Numbered from the stretch's first letter, positions 23,843 through 34,210 are shown. The stretch: DNA of 64,000 bases from Astrobacterium formosum (GCA_030848545.1 JAVDCA010000024.1:1-64000); one strand, 5' to 3'. Notes: generated from the letters alone by a model not told the origin. Numbers and translations are program-made.

Positions 23843-26338
23843 TCAAGTCAGCCGCGTGAGGGCGGCGCGGGCGGCTGCCGCGGATTCGGCGGTGAGGGCC
23901 TGGCGTGCCGCCGACTCAAGGGCATTGAACGGAAGCTTCTCCAGGGCCTTCCAGACGCCGGCCAGAGAGGCGGCGCCCATGCTCAATCGCGTCACGCCCA
24001 GGCCGACGAGGAGGCCGGCCAGCGCCGGATCGGCAGCCGATTCCCCGCACACCGACACCGAGCGGCCGGCGACGCGTCCGGCCTCGACCACCTCGGCGAT
24101 CAACCGCAGCACGGCCGGGTGAGCCGTATCGGCATAGCCGCCGAGACCGGGATGGCCGCGCTCGGCGGCGAGCACGTATTGGGTCAGGTCGTTGGTGCCG
24201 ATGGAGAAGAAGTCGCACTGCGTCGCCAGCTGTTCGGCCACGAGGGCCGCGGCCGGAACCTCGATCATGATGCCGAACGGCACCGGCCACAGGTGTGGCG
24301 AACCGGCCTGCTTCAGCGCCCGATGGGCGCGGTCGAGGCAGGCCCGCGCCCGCACGAGCTCGTCGTTGGTGGCGATCATCGGCAACATGATGCGCACGTC
24401 GTGGTCCTTGCCGGCGACCAGGATGGCGCGCAGCTGGGTTTCGAACAGCTCGGTGCGTGCCAGCAGCAGGCGAATGCCGCGCAGGCCGAGGAACGGGTTG
24501 GGCTCCGGCTCCATGGCGAGATAGGGGATAGGCTTGTCGCCGCCGGCATCGAGGGCGCGTACAACGATCGGGTGGTCGGTGAAGACCTCGAAGATCTCGC
24601 GCAGCAGGGTCACCTGTTCGGCTTCGCTGGGCGCCTCGGCACGTTCGAGGAACAGCATTTCGGTGCGCAGGAGGCCGATTCCCACCGCCCCTCCCAAACG
24701 AGCGGCGCGGGCATCGGCAAGACCCGAGACATTGGCCCACAGTTCGACTTCGTGGCCGTCCGGGGTCTTGAGACGCCCGCCGATGGGCGCGCGTGACTGG
24801 CCGGACTTCCAGACGGCGTGGCGCTGGGCGATCCGTTCGCATTGCTCGGCGTCGGGATCGAACCAGACTTCGCCCGTCGAGCCGTCGAGCCCGGCGGCCT
24901 GTGCGCCCTTCGCGGGCACCATCGCGGCTGCTCCAGCCACCGCCGGAATGCCGACCGCGCGCAACATGATGGCGGCGTGTGAGGTCGGCCCGCCGCGCGC
25001 ATCGATCACTCCGAGCACGCGTGCGGGATCGAGCAGCGCCGCCTCCGAGGGCGCGAGTTCGTCGACCAGCAGTATGGCCGGCGGTCCGGACGGCAGCACG
25101 GCCGGCCGGGTGTTGAGAAGCGCGCGCAGCACGACAAGCCCGACGTCGCGCACGTCCGCTTCGCGCGCCTTGAGGTAGGGGTCATCGAGCGCCCGATAGT
25201 GCTGTGCGGCCTCGTCGATGGCCTGTTGCCAGGCAAACGCGGCATTGTGACGTTCGGTCGAGATCAGCGATTTGGCGCGATCGATGATGGCCGGATCACG
25301 CAGCAGCGCCAACTGAACCACGAAGATGTCGCCGCTGGTATTGCCCACCGCCGATGCGCCGATGGATCGTTCGGCCACCGTCACCGCTCGCTTGAGCCGG
25401 GTGATTTCGCCAGGCGGATCGTCGCTGGGCCAGGTCGGCACCTGCGGGGTCGCCCTTTGCAGGCGGACGAGAGGTCCCATCACCACGCCGGGAACGACCG
25501 GGATGGCTCGCCCGGCTTGCAGAGCCCGCTGCGGCGGTGGAGGCGCGTCGCCCGTGCCGACGAAACCGCCGATCAGTTCCGCGATTGCCGCCACCGCCTG
25601 CCGGGCTTCGCGCCCGCGCGCGGCGATCGCCAACCGGTCATTGGTCCGAACTCCGAGTCCGGCGAGCGCCACCATGCTGCCGGCGGACGCCGGTCCGGTC
25701 TTGCGCGTGATGTCGGCGAGCGTCACGCTGGCATCGAAGGTCGAGGCCAGAGCCACGATCTGCGCCGCCGGCCGCGCATGCAGGCCGGCGGGATCGCGGA
25801 TCGTCGCTTCGGCGACCGCATCGGCGGCGCCGGCCTCCGGGGCCGCGGCAGGAACTGCGGCGCTCTCCTCGCCCAATTGTACCGACTTGGGCATCAGCGC
25901 GGCGGTTGCCTCGGCCGCCACTTCGGCACGGTTGCCGCCGGCCGCGGCACGGGCCGCGGCCACCACCGCGCCCTCGACGAAAGGGGCCGCGCTCAGAGTG
26001 ACCCGCGCCTTGACGTCGGGATCGATGAGGTCGAGTGCGACGTCGGCGCTGATGAGGGCGCTGCCCAGATCCATCAGCACCACCGTACCGGCCGGATTGT
26101 CCGCCTGTTCGATCGCTGCCGCGATGGCCGTGCCGTCGGTACCGAGTTCTGAGCCGTCGGGACCGATGCCGGCCGCGCAGGCGATCGTCAATTTGTCGCC
26201 GGCCATCTGTCGCGCCAGCTTCGCCACCGCTTCGGCGAGAGGGCGGCTGTGGGAGACGAGGACGAGGGCGACCGTGGAGGGTGCGACCGTGGAGGGTGTC
26301 GGTGTGGCTGATGTGGGCATGGTGGGCTCATCCGGCAT
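23843..26338 (-). CDS. DhaM-HPr-EI fusion, PTS phosphoryl donor for dihydroxyacetone kinase
   Basis: An 831-residue multidomain protein. Residues 20-150 form a DhaM EIIA-like domain with His30 in L-V-S-H-S-R. Residues 170-260 form an HPr domain with His187 in A-G-L-H-A-R-P. The rest is PTS Enzyme I with phospho-His454 in G-G-P-T-S-H-A-A-I, the P-N-P-F-L-G-L-R-G-I core motif, and the catalytic Cys region near V-S-V-C-G-E. It would pass phosphate from phosphoenolpyruvate through its own domains to DhaL/DhaK, making the system independent of general PTS proteins. It is the last gene of the glycerol operon. The start at 26338 is tentative; the next is 26320. Confidence 0.9.
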   Translation of the reverse strand: MPDEPTMPTSATPTPSTVAPSTVALVLVSHSRPLAEAVAKLARQMAGDKLTIACAAGIGPDGSELGTDGTAIAAAIEQADNPAGTVVLMDLGSALISADVALDLIDPDVKARVTLSAAPFVEGAVVAAARAAAGGNRAEVAAEATAALMPKSVQLGEESAAVPAAAPEAGAADAVAEATIRDPAGLHARPAAQIVALASTFDASVTLADITRKTGPASAGSMVALAGLGVRTNDRLAIAARGREARQAVAAIAELIGGFVGTGDAPPPPQRALQAGRAIPVVPGVVMGPLVRLQRATPQVPTWPSDDPPGEITRLKRAVTVAERSIGASAVGNTSGDIFVVQLALLRDPAIIDRAKSLISTERHNAAFAWQQAIDEAAQHYRALDDPYLKAREADVRDVGLVVLRALLNTRPAVLPSGPPAILLVDELAPSEAALLDPARVLGVIDARGGPTSHAAIMLRAVGIPAVAGAAAMVPAKGAQAAGLDGSTGEVWFDPDAEQCERIAQRHAVWKSGQSRAPIGGRLKTPDGHEVELWANVSGLADARAARLGGAVGIGLLRTEMLFLERAEAPSEAEQVTLLREIFEVFTDHPIVVRALDAGGDKPIPYLAMEPEPNPFLGLRGIRLLLARTELFETQLRAILVAGKDHDVRIMLPMIATNDELVRARACLDRAHRALKQAGSPHLWPVPFGIMIEVPAAALVAEQLATQCDFFSIGTNDLTQYVLAAERGHPGLGGYADTAHPAVLRLIAEVVEAGRVAGRSVSVCGESAADPALAGLLVGLGVTRLSMGAASLAGVWKALEKLPFNALESAARQALTAESAAAARAALTRLT

Positions 26339-26533
26339 TCAGCTGATCGGATCCAGTCGAGTTTCCGCGCACCGCGCAGCAGGAGTCATTACGAAGTCAT
26401 GTACTCTCGACCGTCCTCCGGATCCCGGAGGATGGCTCGGCGAGGCGCCGTCTCATGTCGCTTCACACCCGGGGTGCCTGGAGAACCGATCCGCCGGGTT
26501 CGGTGTCTCACCCCTTGGGTGGGCGAAAAAGCC

Positions 26534-27154
26534 TCAGGCTGCCGTTTCGGCAAGCGCTTTCAGGAGCATCCAGGAGGAAGTGGCGCCCGGGTCCTGATGC
26601 CCGGCGCTACGCTCCCCGAGATAGCTGGCGCGGCCCTTGCGGGCCACCAGCGGAATAGTGGCTTTCATGCCCTGCTCGGCAGCCTCGGCGGAGGCGGCGA
26701 GTGCGGCTGAGAGTCCGCCGCCATCAAGGGCGGCGACGGCAGGGGTGAGAGCGTCGACCATGGTCTTGTCGCCTGGCTCCGCCTTGCCCCTTTGCACGAT
26801 GCCGGCAAGTCCCGCCGCCAGGCAGTCACGCCAGCCGGCCAAATCGAGCGATGCCTTGCCGGCCGATTTCACGCCGGCTTGGACGAACAGTGTTCCGTAA
26901 AGCGGTCCGGCGGCGCCGCCCACGGTCGAAATCAGCGCCATGCCGACCGTCTTGAAGAGCGCGCCCACGTCGCCCGGCGGTGTGGCGCCGAGTTTGGCGT
27001 TCGCCGCCGCGAAGCCGCGCGCCATGTTCATGCCATGGTCGCTGTCCCCGATCGGCGCATCGAGTTCGGTCAGATAGGCCTTTTCGCGTTCGAGCACGGC
27101 CGCCGTCCGGTCGATCCAGGACGTCAGAAGCGCGATATCGAGTACGTCGGGCAT
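26534..27154 (-). CDS. dhaL: Dihydroxyacetone kinase subunit DhaL
   Basis: A 206-residue nucleotide-binding subunit. The start segment I-G-D-S-D-H-G-M-N-M holds the conserved Asp/His metal and ADP ligands, followed by G-G-A-A-G-P-L-Y-G and D-K-T-M-V-D-A-L. DhaL keeps ADP bound and is rephosphorylated by DhaM, then phosphorylates dihydroxyacetone held by DhaK. It lies between dhaK and the DhaM fusion in the same operon, with 84 bases from dhaK. GAGGTGG precedes the start codon. Confidence 0.95.
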   Translation of the reverse strand: MPDVLDIALLTSWIDRTAAVLEREKAYLTELDAPIGDSDHGMNMARGFAAANAKLGATPPGDVGALFKTVGMALISTVGGAAGPLYGTLFVQAGVKSAGKASLDLAGWRDCLAAGLAGIVQRGKAEPGDKTMVDALTPAVAALDGGGLSAALAASAEAAEQGMKATIPLVARKGRASYLGERSAGHQDPGATSSWMLLKALAETAA

Positions 27155-27238
27155 GCGGTACCACCTCGTCGTGTCGTCCGGCCGCCGGCCGAAGCGAAAG
27201 GAGCCGCCCCGGCGTTGCCGGGGCGGCAGATCGGCTGG

Positions 27239-28240
27239 TCAGGCTCCCCAGCGCAGCGCCGGCGTCACCACCGGAGCGTCCCAGAGAGAGACCATGTCGG
27301 CGTCCATCTTCAGCAGGGTGATGGACGTGCCGGCCATCTCCAGGCTGGTGATATAGGAGCCGACGAGATTGCGCACCACGCGCAATCCGTGCTTCTCGGC
27401 GATCTCGTGCGCCTTGCGATAGAGCACGTAGAGCTCGACCAGCGGCGTGCCGCCCATGCCGTTGACGAACAGCAGCACATCGTCTCCGGCCTTGAAGGGC
27501 AGGTCCTCGATCACCGGCGTCATCAGCATTTCGACGATACGGTCGGCAGGCTCGATCTTCACCCGCTGCCGGCCCGGTTCGCCGTGAATGCCGATGCCGA
27601 TCTCCATCTCGTCCTCGGCGAGCGTGAACGAGGGCTTGCCCGCGTGGGGCACGGTGCAGGCGGTCAACGCCATGCCCATGGTGCGGCCGTTGTCGTTCAC
27701 CTTGCGGCACAACGCCGTCACGTCGGCGAGCTTGCGGCCCGCTTCCGCGGCGGCGCCGCAGATCTTCTCCGCCAAAACCGTGGTGGCCACGCCGCGGCGG
27801 CCAGCGGTCCAGGTGGAGTCCTTCACCGCGACATCGTCGTTGATGACCACGCTTTCGACGTCGATGCCTTCGGCCTTGGCCAGATCGGCGGCCATTTCGA
27901 AGTTCATGACGTCGCCAGTGTAGTTCTTGACGATGTGCAGCACGCCGGCGCCGCCATCGACGGCCTTGGTTGCCTCCAGCATCTGGTCCGGTGTCGGGCT
28001 GGTGAACACGGCGCCCGGGCAGGCCGCATCGAGCATGCCACGCCCGACGAAGCCGCCGTGCATGGGCTCGTGGCCCGAACCGCCGCCGGAGATCACCGCC
28101 ACCTTTCCCCGCACCGGCGCATCGGCGCGGATGACGTAGTTCGGGTTGCGAACCACCTTGATCAGGCCCGGATGGGCGGCGGCCATGCCGTCGAGGGCTT
28201 CGTCGACGACGGCATCTGGTGCGTTGATGAGTTTCTTCAT
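27239..28240 (-). CDS. dhaK: Dihydroxyacetone kinase subunit DhaK
   Basis: A 333-residue substrate subunit. The covalent dihydroxyacetone attachment residue is His219 in G-I-G-I-H-G-E-P-G. The G-G-G-S-G-H-E-P motif (near residue 52) shapes the substrate pocket, and N-G-M-G-G-T-P-L is a further conserved segment. DhaK holds dihydroxyacetone as a hemiaminal for phosphoryl transfer from DhaL. Start at the complement of 28240 with AGAGAGG upstream is favoured over the longer reading. It overlaps the end of the operon between glpF and dhaL. Confidence 0.95.
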   Translation of the reverse strand: MKKLINAPDAVVDEALDGMAAAHPGLIKVVRNPNYVIRADAPVRGKVAVISGGGSGHEPMHGGFVGRGMLDAACPGAVFTSPTPDQMLEATKAVDGGAGVLHIVKNYTGDVMNFEMAADLAKAEGIDVESVVINDDVAVKDSTWTAGRRGVATTVLAEKICGAAAEAGRKLADVTALCRKVNDNGRTMGMALTACTVPHAGKPSFTLAEDEMEIGIGIHGEPGRQRVKIEPADRIVEMLMTPVIEDLPFKAGDDVLLFVNGMGGTPLVELYVLYRKAHEIAEKHGLRVVRNLVGSYITSLEMAGTSITLLKMDADMVSLWDAPVVTPALRWGA

Positions 28241-28253
28241 TGTGATACCTCTC

Positions 28254-28988
28254 TTACTGGATACCGACCGCCACGATCGCGAGGCCGGCAAGCAGGCCAC
28301 CGACGATCGGACCGATCACGGGGATCCAAGCATATTCCCAATCCGACGAGCCTTTTCCGGCGATCGGCAGCACTGCGTGGGCGATGCGCGGTCCAAGGTC
28401 ACGAGCCGGGTTGATGGCATATCCGGTCGGGCCACCGAGCGAGAGGCCGATACCCCAGACCAGCATGGCTACCATGTACGGGATCATGCCGGGCGCCATG
28501 CCGGCCGTTCCGCCCACGGTCTTGGAGGCGATCGACGCGATCACGAACAGCAGCATGAACGTGCCGATGACCTCGGTGACGAAGTTGGCCGGCAGATTGC
28601 GGATCGCCGGACCGGTGCAGAATACCCCCAGCTTGAAGCCGGCGTCTGGGGTCTTTTCCCAGTGCGGCAGATAGGCCAGCCAGACGACGATTGCGCCCAG
28701 GAACGCGCCGATGAATTGCGCCGGCAGATAGACCGGCACCTTCGCCCAGCTGCCGCTGGCGAGCGCGAACCCGACCGTCACCGCCGGGTTGATGTGAGCG
28801 TCGGCACTGCCGGTCGCCACGGATACGAACACGCCGGCCAGCACGGCGAGGGCCCATCCCGTGGTGATCACGATCCACCCCGAGTTTTGCGCCTTCGAGT
28901 TCTGCAGGAGGACGGCGGCGACGACACCGTCACCGAAGATGATGAGCGTCATTGTGCCCAAAAGTTCGCCAAGGAAAGGAGACGTCAT
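28254..28988 (-). CDS. glpF: Glycerol uptake facilitator (aquaglyceroporin)
   Basis: A 244-residue membrane channel with six transmembrane helices and the two pore NPA-type motifs, H-I-N-P-A-V-T and A-I-N-P-A-R-D. The second motif keeps the Arg of the selectivity filter. The G-G-P-T-G-Y-A-I segment and length are those of GlpF rather than water-selective AqpZ. It lies between glpK and dhaK in the glycerol operon, so it would let glycerol or dihydroxyacetone in. The start at 28988 is preferred because of a GGAGA site; 29000 is an in-frame alternative. Confidence 0.9.
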   Translation of the reverse strand: MTSPFLGELLGTMTLIIFGDGVVAAVLLQNSKAQNSGWIVITTGWALAVLAGVFVSVATGSADAHINPAVTVGFALASGSWAKVPVYLPAQFIGAFLGAIVVWLAYLPHWEKTPDAGFKLGVFCTGPAIRNLPANFVTEVIGTFMLLFVIASIASKTVGGTAGMAPGMIPYMVAMLVWGIGLSLGGPTGYAINPARDLGPRIAHAVLPIAGKGSSDWEYAWIPVIGPIVGGLLAGLAIVAVGIQ

Positions 28989-29028
28989 TGTATTCTCCAT
29001 CGTCCAGTTTTTTTGCGCGTGCGTTTCG

Positions 29029-30528
29029 TCAAGCGGTCCAGTCGAAGGAACGGGTCACGGCCTTGTTCCAGGCCGCGTAGAGTGTGGCGCGCTTGTCCGC
29101 GTCCATCGACGGCGTCCAGGTCTTGTCGACGCCCCAGTTGGAGACCAGGTCGTCGGTTCCCTGCCAGTAGTCGGTGGCGAGACCGGCCGCGTAGGCGGCA
29201 CCGAGCGCAGTCGTCTCGGTCATCTTCGGACGCACCACCGGCACGTTGAGAATGTCGGCCTGGAACTGCATCAGCAGTTCGTTGACCACCATGCCGCCGT
29301 CGGTGCGCAGTTCCTTGATGGCGATCGAAGAATCCTTCTCCATCGCTTCCGCGACCTCGCGGGTCTGGAAGGCGGTGGATTCGAGAGCGGCGCGGGCGAA
29401 GTGTCCGCGGTTGGCGTAGCGGGTCAGGCCGGTGATGACCCCGCGGGCGCTGGCCTTCCAGTGCGGCGCGAACAGGCCCGAGAACGCCGGCACGATGTAG
29501 ACGTCGCCATTGTCGGCCACGCTGGCGGCGAGCGCCTCGATGTCCGAACTCTTCTGGATCAGGCCGAGATTGTCGCGCAGCCATTGCACCAGCGCCCCGG
29601 TGATGGCGATGGAGCCTTCGAGCGCGTAGCAGGCTTCCTGCTTGCCGAGCTTGTAGGCGACGGTGGTGATGAGGCCGCAGGTGGACGGCACGACCTTGGT
29701 GCCGGTGTTCATCAGCAGGAAGCAGCCCGTCCCGTAGGTGTTCTTGGCTTCGCCGGGCCGGAAGCAGGCCTGGCCGACGAGCGCCGCCTGTTGGTCGCCG
29801 AGAATGCCCGCGACGGGCACGCCGGCGATCTCGGGCACTTTCGCTTCCCCGTAGACCTCACTCGACGAGCGGATCTCGGGCAGGACAGAGCGCGGAATCG
29901 CGAAGTGCTCCAGCATTTCGCGGTCCCAATCGAGCGTCTGCAGATGCATCAGCTGGGTGCGGCTGGCATTGGTGACGTCCGTGACATGGATGCCGCCGTT
30001 CGGGCCGCCGGTCAAATTCCAGATCAGGAACGTGTCGATGTTGCCGAACAGCGCGTCGCCGGCTTCGGCCTTCTGGCGGGCGCCCGGGACGTTTTCGAGC
30101 AGCCAGTGCAGCTTGAGGCCGGAGAAATAAGTCGCCAGAGGCAGACCGGTCTTGAGGCGGAAGCGATCCTGGCCGCCGTCACGGGTAAACGCGGCGACGA
30201 GTTGGTCGGTTCGGGTATCCTGCCACACCAGCGCGTTGTAGAGCGGCTTGCCGGTCTTCTTGTCCCACAGCACAGTGGTTTCGCGCTGATTGGTGACACC
30301 GATACCGGCCAAGTCCGACGGCTTGAGGTTCTTGGCAGTCATGGCTTCGGCGATCACCTCGCGGGTGCGACGCCAGATTTCTTCGGGGTCGTGCTCTACC
30401 CAACCGGGCTTGGGATAGATCTGTTCGTGTTCCTTCTGGGCCGCCGAGATGACATGGCCCTGGCGGTCGACGACGATGAAGCGCGTGCTCGTCGTTCCTT
30501 GATCGATAGCGCCGACGTACTTTGTCAT
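29029..30528 (-). CDS. glpK: Glycerol kinase
   Basis: A 499-residue FGGY kinase with D-Q-G-T-T-S-T-R-F near the start, [15 protein letters not shown] and G-G-M-V-V-N-E. The N-terminal domain binds glycerol and the C-terminal domain ATP; product is sn-glycerol 3-phosphate. It lies between glpD and glpF and is preceded by GGGGAG 8 bases upstream of the start. No sign of frameshift or missing motif. It differs from the second FGGY kinase in the next operon (36134-37528), which is only similar in pattern. Confidence 0.95.
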   Translation of the reverse strand: MTKYVGAIDQGTTSTRFIVVDRQGHVISAAQKEHEQIYPKPGWVEHDPEEIWRRTREVIAEAMTAKNLKPSDLAGIGVTNQRETTVLWDKKTGKPLYNALVWQDTRTDQLVAAFTRDGGQDRFRLKTGLPLATYFSGLKLHWLLENVPGARQKAEAGDALFGNIDTFLIWNLTGGPNGGIHVTDVTNASRTQLMHLQTLDWDREMLEHFAIPRSVLPEIRSSSEVYGEAKVPEIAGVPVAGILGDQQAALVGQACFRPGEAKNTYGTGCFLLMNTGTKVVPSTCGLITTVAYKLGKQEACYALEGSIAITGALVQWLRDNLGLIQKSSDIEALAASVADNGDVYIVPAFSGLFAPHWKASARGVITGLTRYANRGHFARAALESTAFQTREVAEAMEKDSSIAIKELRTDGGMVVNELLMQFQADILNVPVVRPKMTETTALGAAYAAGLATDYWQGTDDLVSNWGVDKTWTPSMDADKRATLYAAWNKAVTRSFDWTA

Positions 30529-30600
30529 GCTTTTCTCCCCAAAAAACCGCAGGTATCCTGCGGCGATCTCAACGGACGTCACGTGTCAGCGGCGGACGCC

Positions 30601-32118
30601 TCAGCGTTCGCCGGTCTTGCTCGCGAGGTAGGCGTCGAGTGCCTCGGCCGTGCCATTCGGGGTATGGAGGCCGAGTTTAGTCCGTCGCCACAGAATGTCC
30701 GTGGCGCTACGTGCCCATTCATGGGCGACGAGGTAGTCGATTTCGGCTTCGGTGAGGCCGCCGCCGAAATCGCGGCCGAGATGCGCGAGCGAGGTCGCCT
30801 CGCCGAGGATCATCTCGACCCGCGTGCCGTAGGCGTGGGCGAGGCGCCGCGCCATCGGCTCGGGAAGGAAAGGCTTGTTCTTCGTCAGTGCCGCCAGGAA
30901 AGGACCAAACCGGCCGGTCGGCAGATCGCCGCCGGGAAGGTGGCTCTTTTCGGTCCATGCCGGTTTGAGGCCCGGCAGGTACGGCGCGAGTTTTTCGAGG
31001 GCGTGTTCGGCCAGCCGCCGGTAGGTGGTGATCTTGCCGCCGAAGACGGAGAGCACCGGCGCGCAGCCCTCACTGGAATTGATGTCGAGCACATAGTCGC
31101 GCGTCACGGCGGAAGCGTCGGCAGCGGCATCGTCATAGAGCGGCCGCATGCCTGAATAGCTCCACACCACGTCCGCGGGCGCGATGGGCCGCTTGAAGTA
31201 GCGGTTGATGGTGTCGCAGAGATAGACGGTCTCCTCGTCGGAGATTTCGACGTGGCCGGGCGCCGCCTCATGCGGAATGTCGGTGGTGCCGACCAGCGTG
31301 AATTCACCCTCGTACGGGATGGCGAAGACGATGCGGCCGTCGGGATTCTGAAAGATGAAGGCGTGCCCGCCCTCGTACATCTTCGGCACCACGATGTGGC
31401 TGCCCTTGACGAGGCGCACGCCGGCTTGGCCGGTGATGCCGATCTGCTCGTTCAGGAGCCGGCTGACCCATGGACCGCTGGCGTTGACGAGTATGCGGGC
31501 GCTGACTTCCTCGCGCCGGCCGGTGACGACGTCCTCGATCGTCGCGTGCCACAGGGTGCTGTCGCGGCGGGCGGTGATCAGGCGGGTGCGGGTGCGCACG
31601 AGCGCGCCGCGCTCCTGCGCGTCCATGGCGTTGAGAACCACAAGGCGTGCATCATCGACCCAGCAATCGGAATAGATGAAGCCTCTGGTCAGATTTTCTT
31701 GGAGCGGCGCTCCGATCACCGATTTTCGTAATCGAACCGTTTCCGTGCCCGGCAGTTCCTTTCGCCGGGCGAGATGATCGTAAAGAAATAGTCCTACCCG
31801 CAGCATCCACGCCGGCCGCATGCCGGCCATATGGGGCAAGACGAAACGCAGCGGCCCAATGATATGGGGGGCGATGGCGAGCAGGCGCTCGCGCTCGACA
31901 AGTGCCTCTCGCACAAGGCGAAAATCGTAGTACTCGAGGTATCTCAGGCCGCCGTGGATCAGTTTCGTCGATGCCGACGACGTGTGCTCGGCCAGATCGC
32001 CCTGTTCGCACAACAGCACCGACAGCCCGCGGCCGGCGGCGTCACGACCGATGCCGGTACCGTTGATGCCACCACCAACAACCAGCAGATCGAAAGGCAT
32101 GCGACCGAGCATCGACAC
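30601..32118 (-). CDS. glpD: Aerobic glycerol-3-phosphate dehydrogenase
   Basis: A 505-residue FAD enzyme. The N-terminal G-G-G-I-N-G-T-G-I-G binds FAD, T-S-S-A-S-T-K-L-I-H-G-G-L-R-Y-L-E is the diagnostic GlpD motif, and V-V-G-T-T-D-I-P is in the substrate domain. A C-terminal helical domain ends W-R-R-T-K-L-G. It oxidises sn-glycerol 3-phosphate to dihydroxyacetone phosphate at the membrane and passes electrons to quinone. It is the first structural gene after the DeoR-type regulator (107-base gap). An in-frame start at 32100 is also possible. Confidence 0.95.
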   Translation of the reverse strand: MSMLGRMPFDLLVVGGGINGTGIGRDAAGRGLSVLLCEQGDLAEHTSSASTKLIHGGLRYLEYYDFRLVREALVERERLLAIAPHIIGPLRFVLPHMAGMRPAWMLRVGLFLYDHLARRKELPGTETVRLRKSVIGAPLQENLTRGFIYSDCWVDDARLVVLNAMDAQERGALVRTRTRLITARRDSTLWHATIEDVVTGRREEVSARILVNASGPWVSRLLNEQIGITGQAGVRLVKGSHIVVPKMYEGGHAFIFQNPDGRIVFAIPYEGEFTLVGTTDIPHEAAPGHVEISDEETVYLCDTINRYFKRPIAPADVVWSYSGMRPLYDDAAADASAVTRDYVLDINSSEGCAPVLSVFGGKITTYRRLAEHALEKLAPYLPGLKPAWTEKSHLPGGDLPTGRFGPFLAALTKNKPFLPEPMARRLAHAYGTRVEMILGEATSLAHLGRDFGGGLTEAEIDYLVAHEWARSATDILWRRTKLGLHTPNGTAEALDAYLASKTGER

Positions 32119-32225
32119 CGCCTTTTCGTCAAATACGTGGGTGGGGTGCGTGCCGCTACGATATGAGGATATTAGATGTTCGCAAGGGAAAATTTAGTTT
32201 TTCGTTTCCGCACTGCAGCAAGGTA

Positions 32226-33026
32226 TTAAAGCGCTGCAACATGGACCGCCACACTGTGGGCGGCGAGAACCGCGCGGATGGTCGGCGGCGGCGGCTCGTC
32301 GGTGAACAAAGCGCTGATTTGGGTGATGGCGCCGAGGCGGACCATGGGCCGACGGGTGAACTTGCTGTGGTCGGTGACCAGGAAGGTCTGGCGGGCGTTG
32401 TGCAAAATTGCCTGCGCGGCGCGCACCTCGTCGTAATCGAAATCGAGCAGGGTGCCGTCCGAATCGATGCCGCTGATGCCGATGATGCCGTAGTCGACAC
32501 GGAAATCGCGGATCGTATCGCAGGCCGACTGGCCGACGACGCCGCTGTCGCGATTGCGGACCACGCCGCCCGTGACGATGACCCGGAAATTGGTGTTGCG
32601 CGAGAGGATTTGTGCAACATTGAGGTTGTTGGTGATGACGTGCAGGTCCTCGTGGTTGACGAGGGCGCGGGCGACCGCCTCGGTGGTGGTGCCGATATTG
32701 ATGAACAGGGACGCATGCGCCGGGATGTGCGCGGCGACCAGCCGTGCGATGCGCTCCTTCTCGGCGAGATTCATCACCTGCCGGGCCGGATAGTCGATGT
32801 TCTCGACGCTCGACGGCAGGCCGGCGCCGCCATGGTAGCGAGCCAGGCGGCCGTCGGTCGACAGTTGGTTGATGTCGCGACGAATGGTCTGGACGGTGAC
32901 GCCGAACTGCCGGGCCAGGGTCTCGATGGTGACAAAACCACGCTGACGGACCAAGCTGACGATCTCGTTGCGCCTGAGCTGGCTGTTCTGTTGCTCGGCG
33001 GTGGGAGGCAGGCTGGTCATGGACAT
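32226..33026 (-). CDS. glpR: DeoR-family regulator of the glycerol operon
   Basis: A 266-residue DeoR-type repressor. The N-terminal winged HTH has R-R-N-E-I-V-S-L-V and L-A-R-Q-F-G-V-T-V-Q-T-I-R-R-D. The C-terminal sugar-phosphate-binding domain has I-N-I-G-T-T-T-E-A and D-Y-G-I-I-G-I-S-G. In glycerol operons such proteins repress until sn-glycerol 3-phosphate appears. It is the first gene of the leftward operon and likely regulates it; the symbol is by context. Start at 33026 keeps the HTH complete; a longer reading adds no recognisable sequence. Confidence 0.85.
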   Translation of the reverse strand: MSMTSLPPTAEQQNSQLRRNEIVSLVRQRGFVTIETLARQFGVTVQTIRRDINQLSTDGRLARYHGGAGLPSSVENIDYPARQVMNLAEKERIARLVAAHIPAHASLFINIGTTTEAVARALVNHEDLHVITNNLNVAQILSRNTNFRVIVTGGVVRNRDSGVVGQSACDTIRDFRVDYGIIGISGIDSDGTLLDFDYDEVRAAQAILHNARQTFLVTDHSKFTRRPMVRLGAITQISALFTDEPPPPTIRAVLAAHSVAVHVAAL

Positions 33027-33098
33027 GGTTGTCCGGGAACTGCGATTTGCATGCCGATGCCTTATAACGCCAAGTTCTAGTCCAAAAGCGTACACGAA

Positions 33099-33953
33099 CT
33101 AGCGCTCGTGGACAAAGGGTATCCATAGTTTGGCTGCTGCGATGGCAACGAAGCCGAGGTAGGATTCCTTGGATTTGTCATAGCGGGTGACAACGCGCCG
33201 CCAGTTCTTTGGCTTGTTGAAGGGCCGTTCGATCTGGTTGCGCCATTTGTATTTGGCTTTGTCGTGCGGGATCGGCTTGCCCCTGTTGCTTTTTGAGGGG
33301 ATGACAGCCTCGACCTTGACGCCGGCGATTTCGTCGCGAATGGCATCGGCGTCGTAACCCTTGTCGGCGAGGACAGCCTCGATCCGATCGGAGATCATGC
33401 GGAGCAAGGGCGCAAAGGCTTGGGTATCATGCGTTTGTCCGGGCGTCAGGGCGAAGCCGAGCGGACGGCCTTTCTCGCATCGCAGCGGGCATGGAGCTTG
33501 GTCGTGAAGCCGCCGCGCAATCGGCCAAGTGCCTGGGTCTCCTGAGTCCCCTTTTTATGCCGACAGCACAATGAAGTACCCGGACAATGGTGCTGTCGAG
33601 CATGTCGGCGCTTCGATCCCGTTCGCCCAGTTCAGCCAGAGTTTCGAGCATTGCTTCGAACACGCCGGTCTCGACCCAGCGTCGATATCTACGGAAGACG
33701 CTGTTCCATTTGCCGTATTCATCAGGCCTTTGTCGCCATTGCGCTCCCGTACGCCATCCACATCACGCCTTCGAAATAGCGCCGATTGTCCTGGGCAGGG
33801 CGGCATCCGCGTCCTTGCTCAGCGGGAAAGAAGCGGACCGATCACCGCCCATTCATCGTCCGTCAAACCAATCCGTTCGCACAAGGCTACCTCCGAATGG
33901 AAGCCTTGAATCAAAACCCAACTCCGCAGTCAACCTTTGTCCACGAGCGCTAG
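33099..33953 (-). mobile_element. IS5-family insertion sequence, decayed
   Basis: The element ends are inverted repeats of each other: CTAGCGCTCGTGGACAAAGG (33099-33118) and CCTTTGTCCACGAGCGCTAG (33934-33953). The outermost CTAG on each side fits a target-site duplication of the IS427/IS1031 type, so the element proper is about 850 bases. It carries a transposase broken into several frames. The preserved ends show a complete insertion that later lost function. Confidence 0.85.
33102..33886 (-). pseudogene. Broken IS5-type transposase
   Basis: The transposase is spread over at least three frames. The N-terminal piece near 33840-33886 has G-L-T-D-D-E-W-A-V and then a stop. The middle (33427-33663) has F-E-A-M-L-E-T-L and A-D-M-L-D-S-T-I-V-R, the first catalytic Asp region. 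The C-terminal piece (33102-33407) has L-A-D-K-G-Y-D-A-D and ends with L-W-I-P-F-V-H-E-R. Two or more frameshifts separate the pieces, so no functional transposase is made. Confidence 0.85.
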
Positions 33954-34129
33954 TATAGGTCAATGAGGTCTTGTCTCCCTTATACGCGGGCGCACGGCTC
34001 CCTCAACGGTTCGACGAAGCCTCGTAATGCGCAGAGGGTTTTGCTTTTTTACGACGAAAGTTCAGCCCGGCTAAGGCCAACCGCTCTGCGCATCGTCTCG
34101 ACGGTGTTGCAATCACCATCAAGACAAAT

Positions 34130-34163
34130 AAGGCCGGAACATCATACCTGATGTTCCGGCCTT
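34130..34163 (-). terminator. Terminator of the permease operon
   Basis: A 15-bp perfect stem (AAGGCCGGAACATCA, 34130-34144) with a 4-base loop and arm TGATGTTCCGGCCTT (34149-34163). On the minus strand it is followed by a T-rich TTATTTGTC, so it can end the leftward operon whose last gene stops at 34211. Confidence 0.75.
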
Positions 34164-34210
34164 CAATGTGTAAGCCGGCGTGAATGACGCCGGCTTTGCG
34201 GAACGGCTGC

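Noticed and set aside
28861-31155. A 764-codon plus-strand reading across glpK and glpD
   Set aside because: It is antisense to well-supported glycerol genes and has shadow-type composition.
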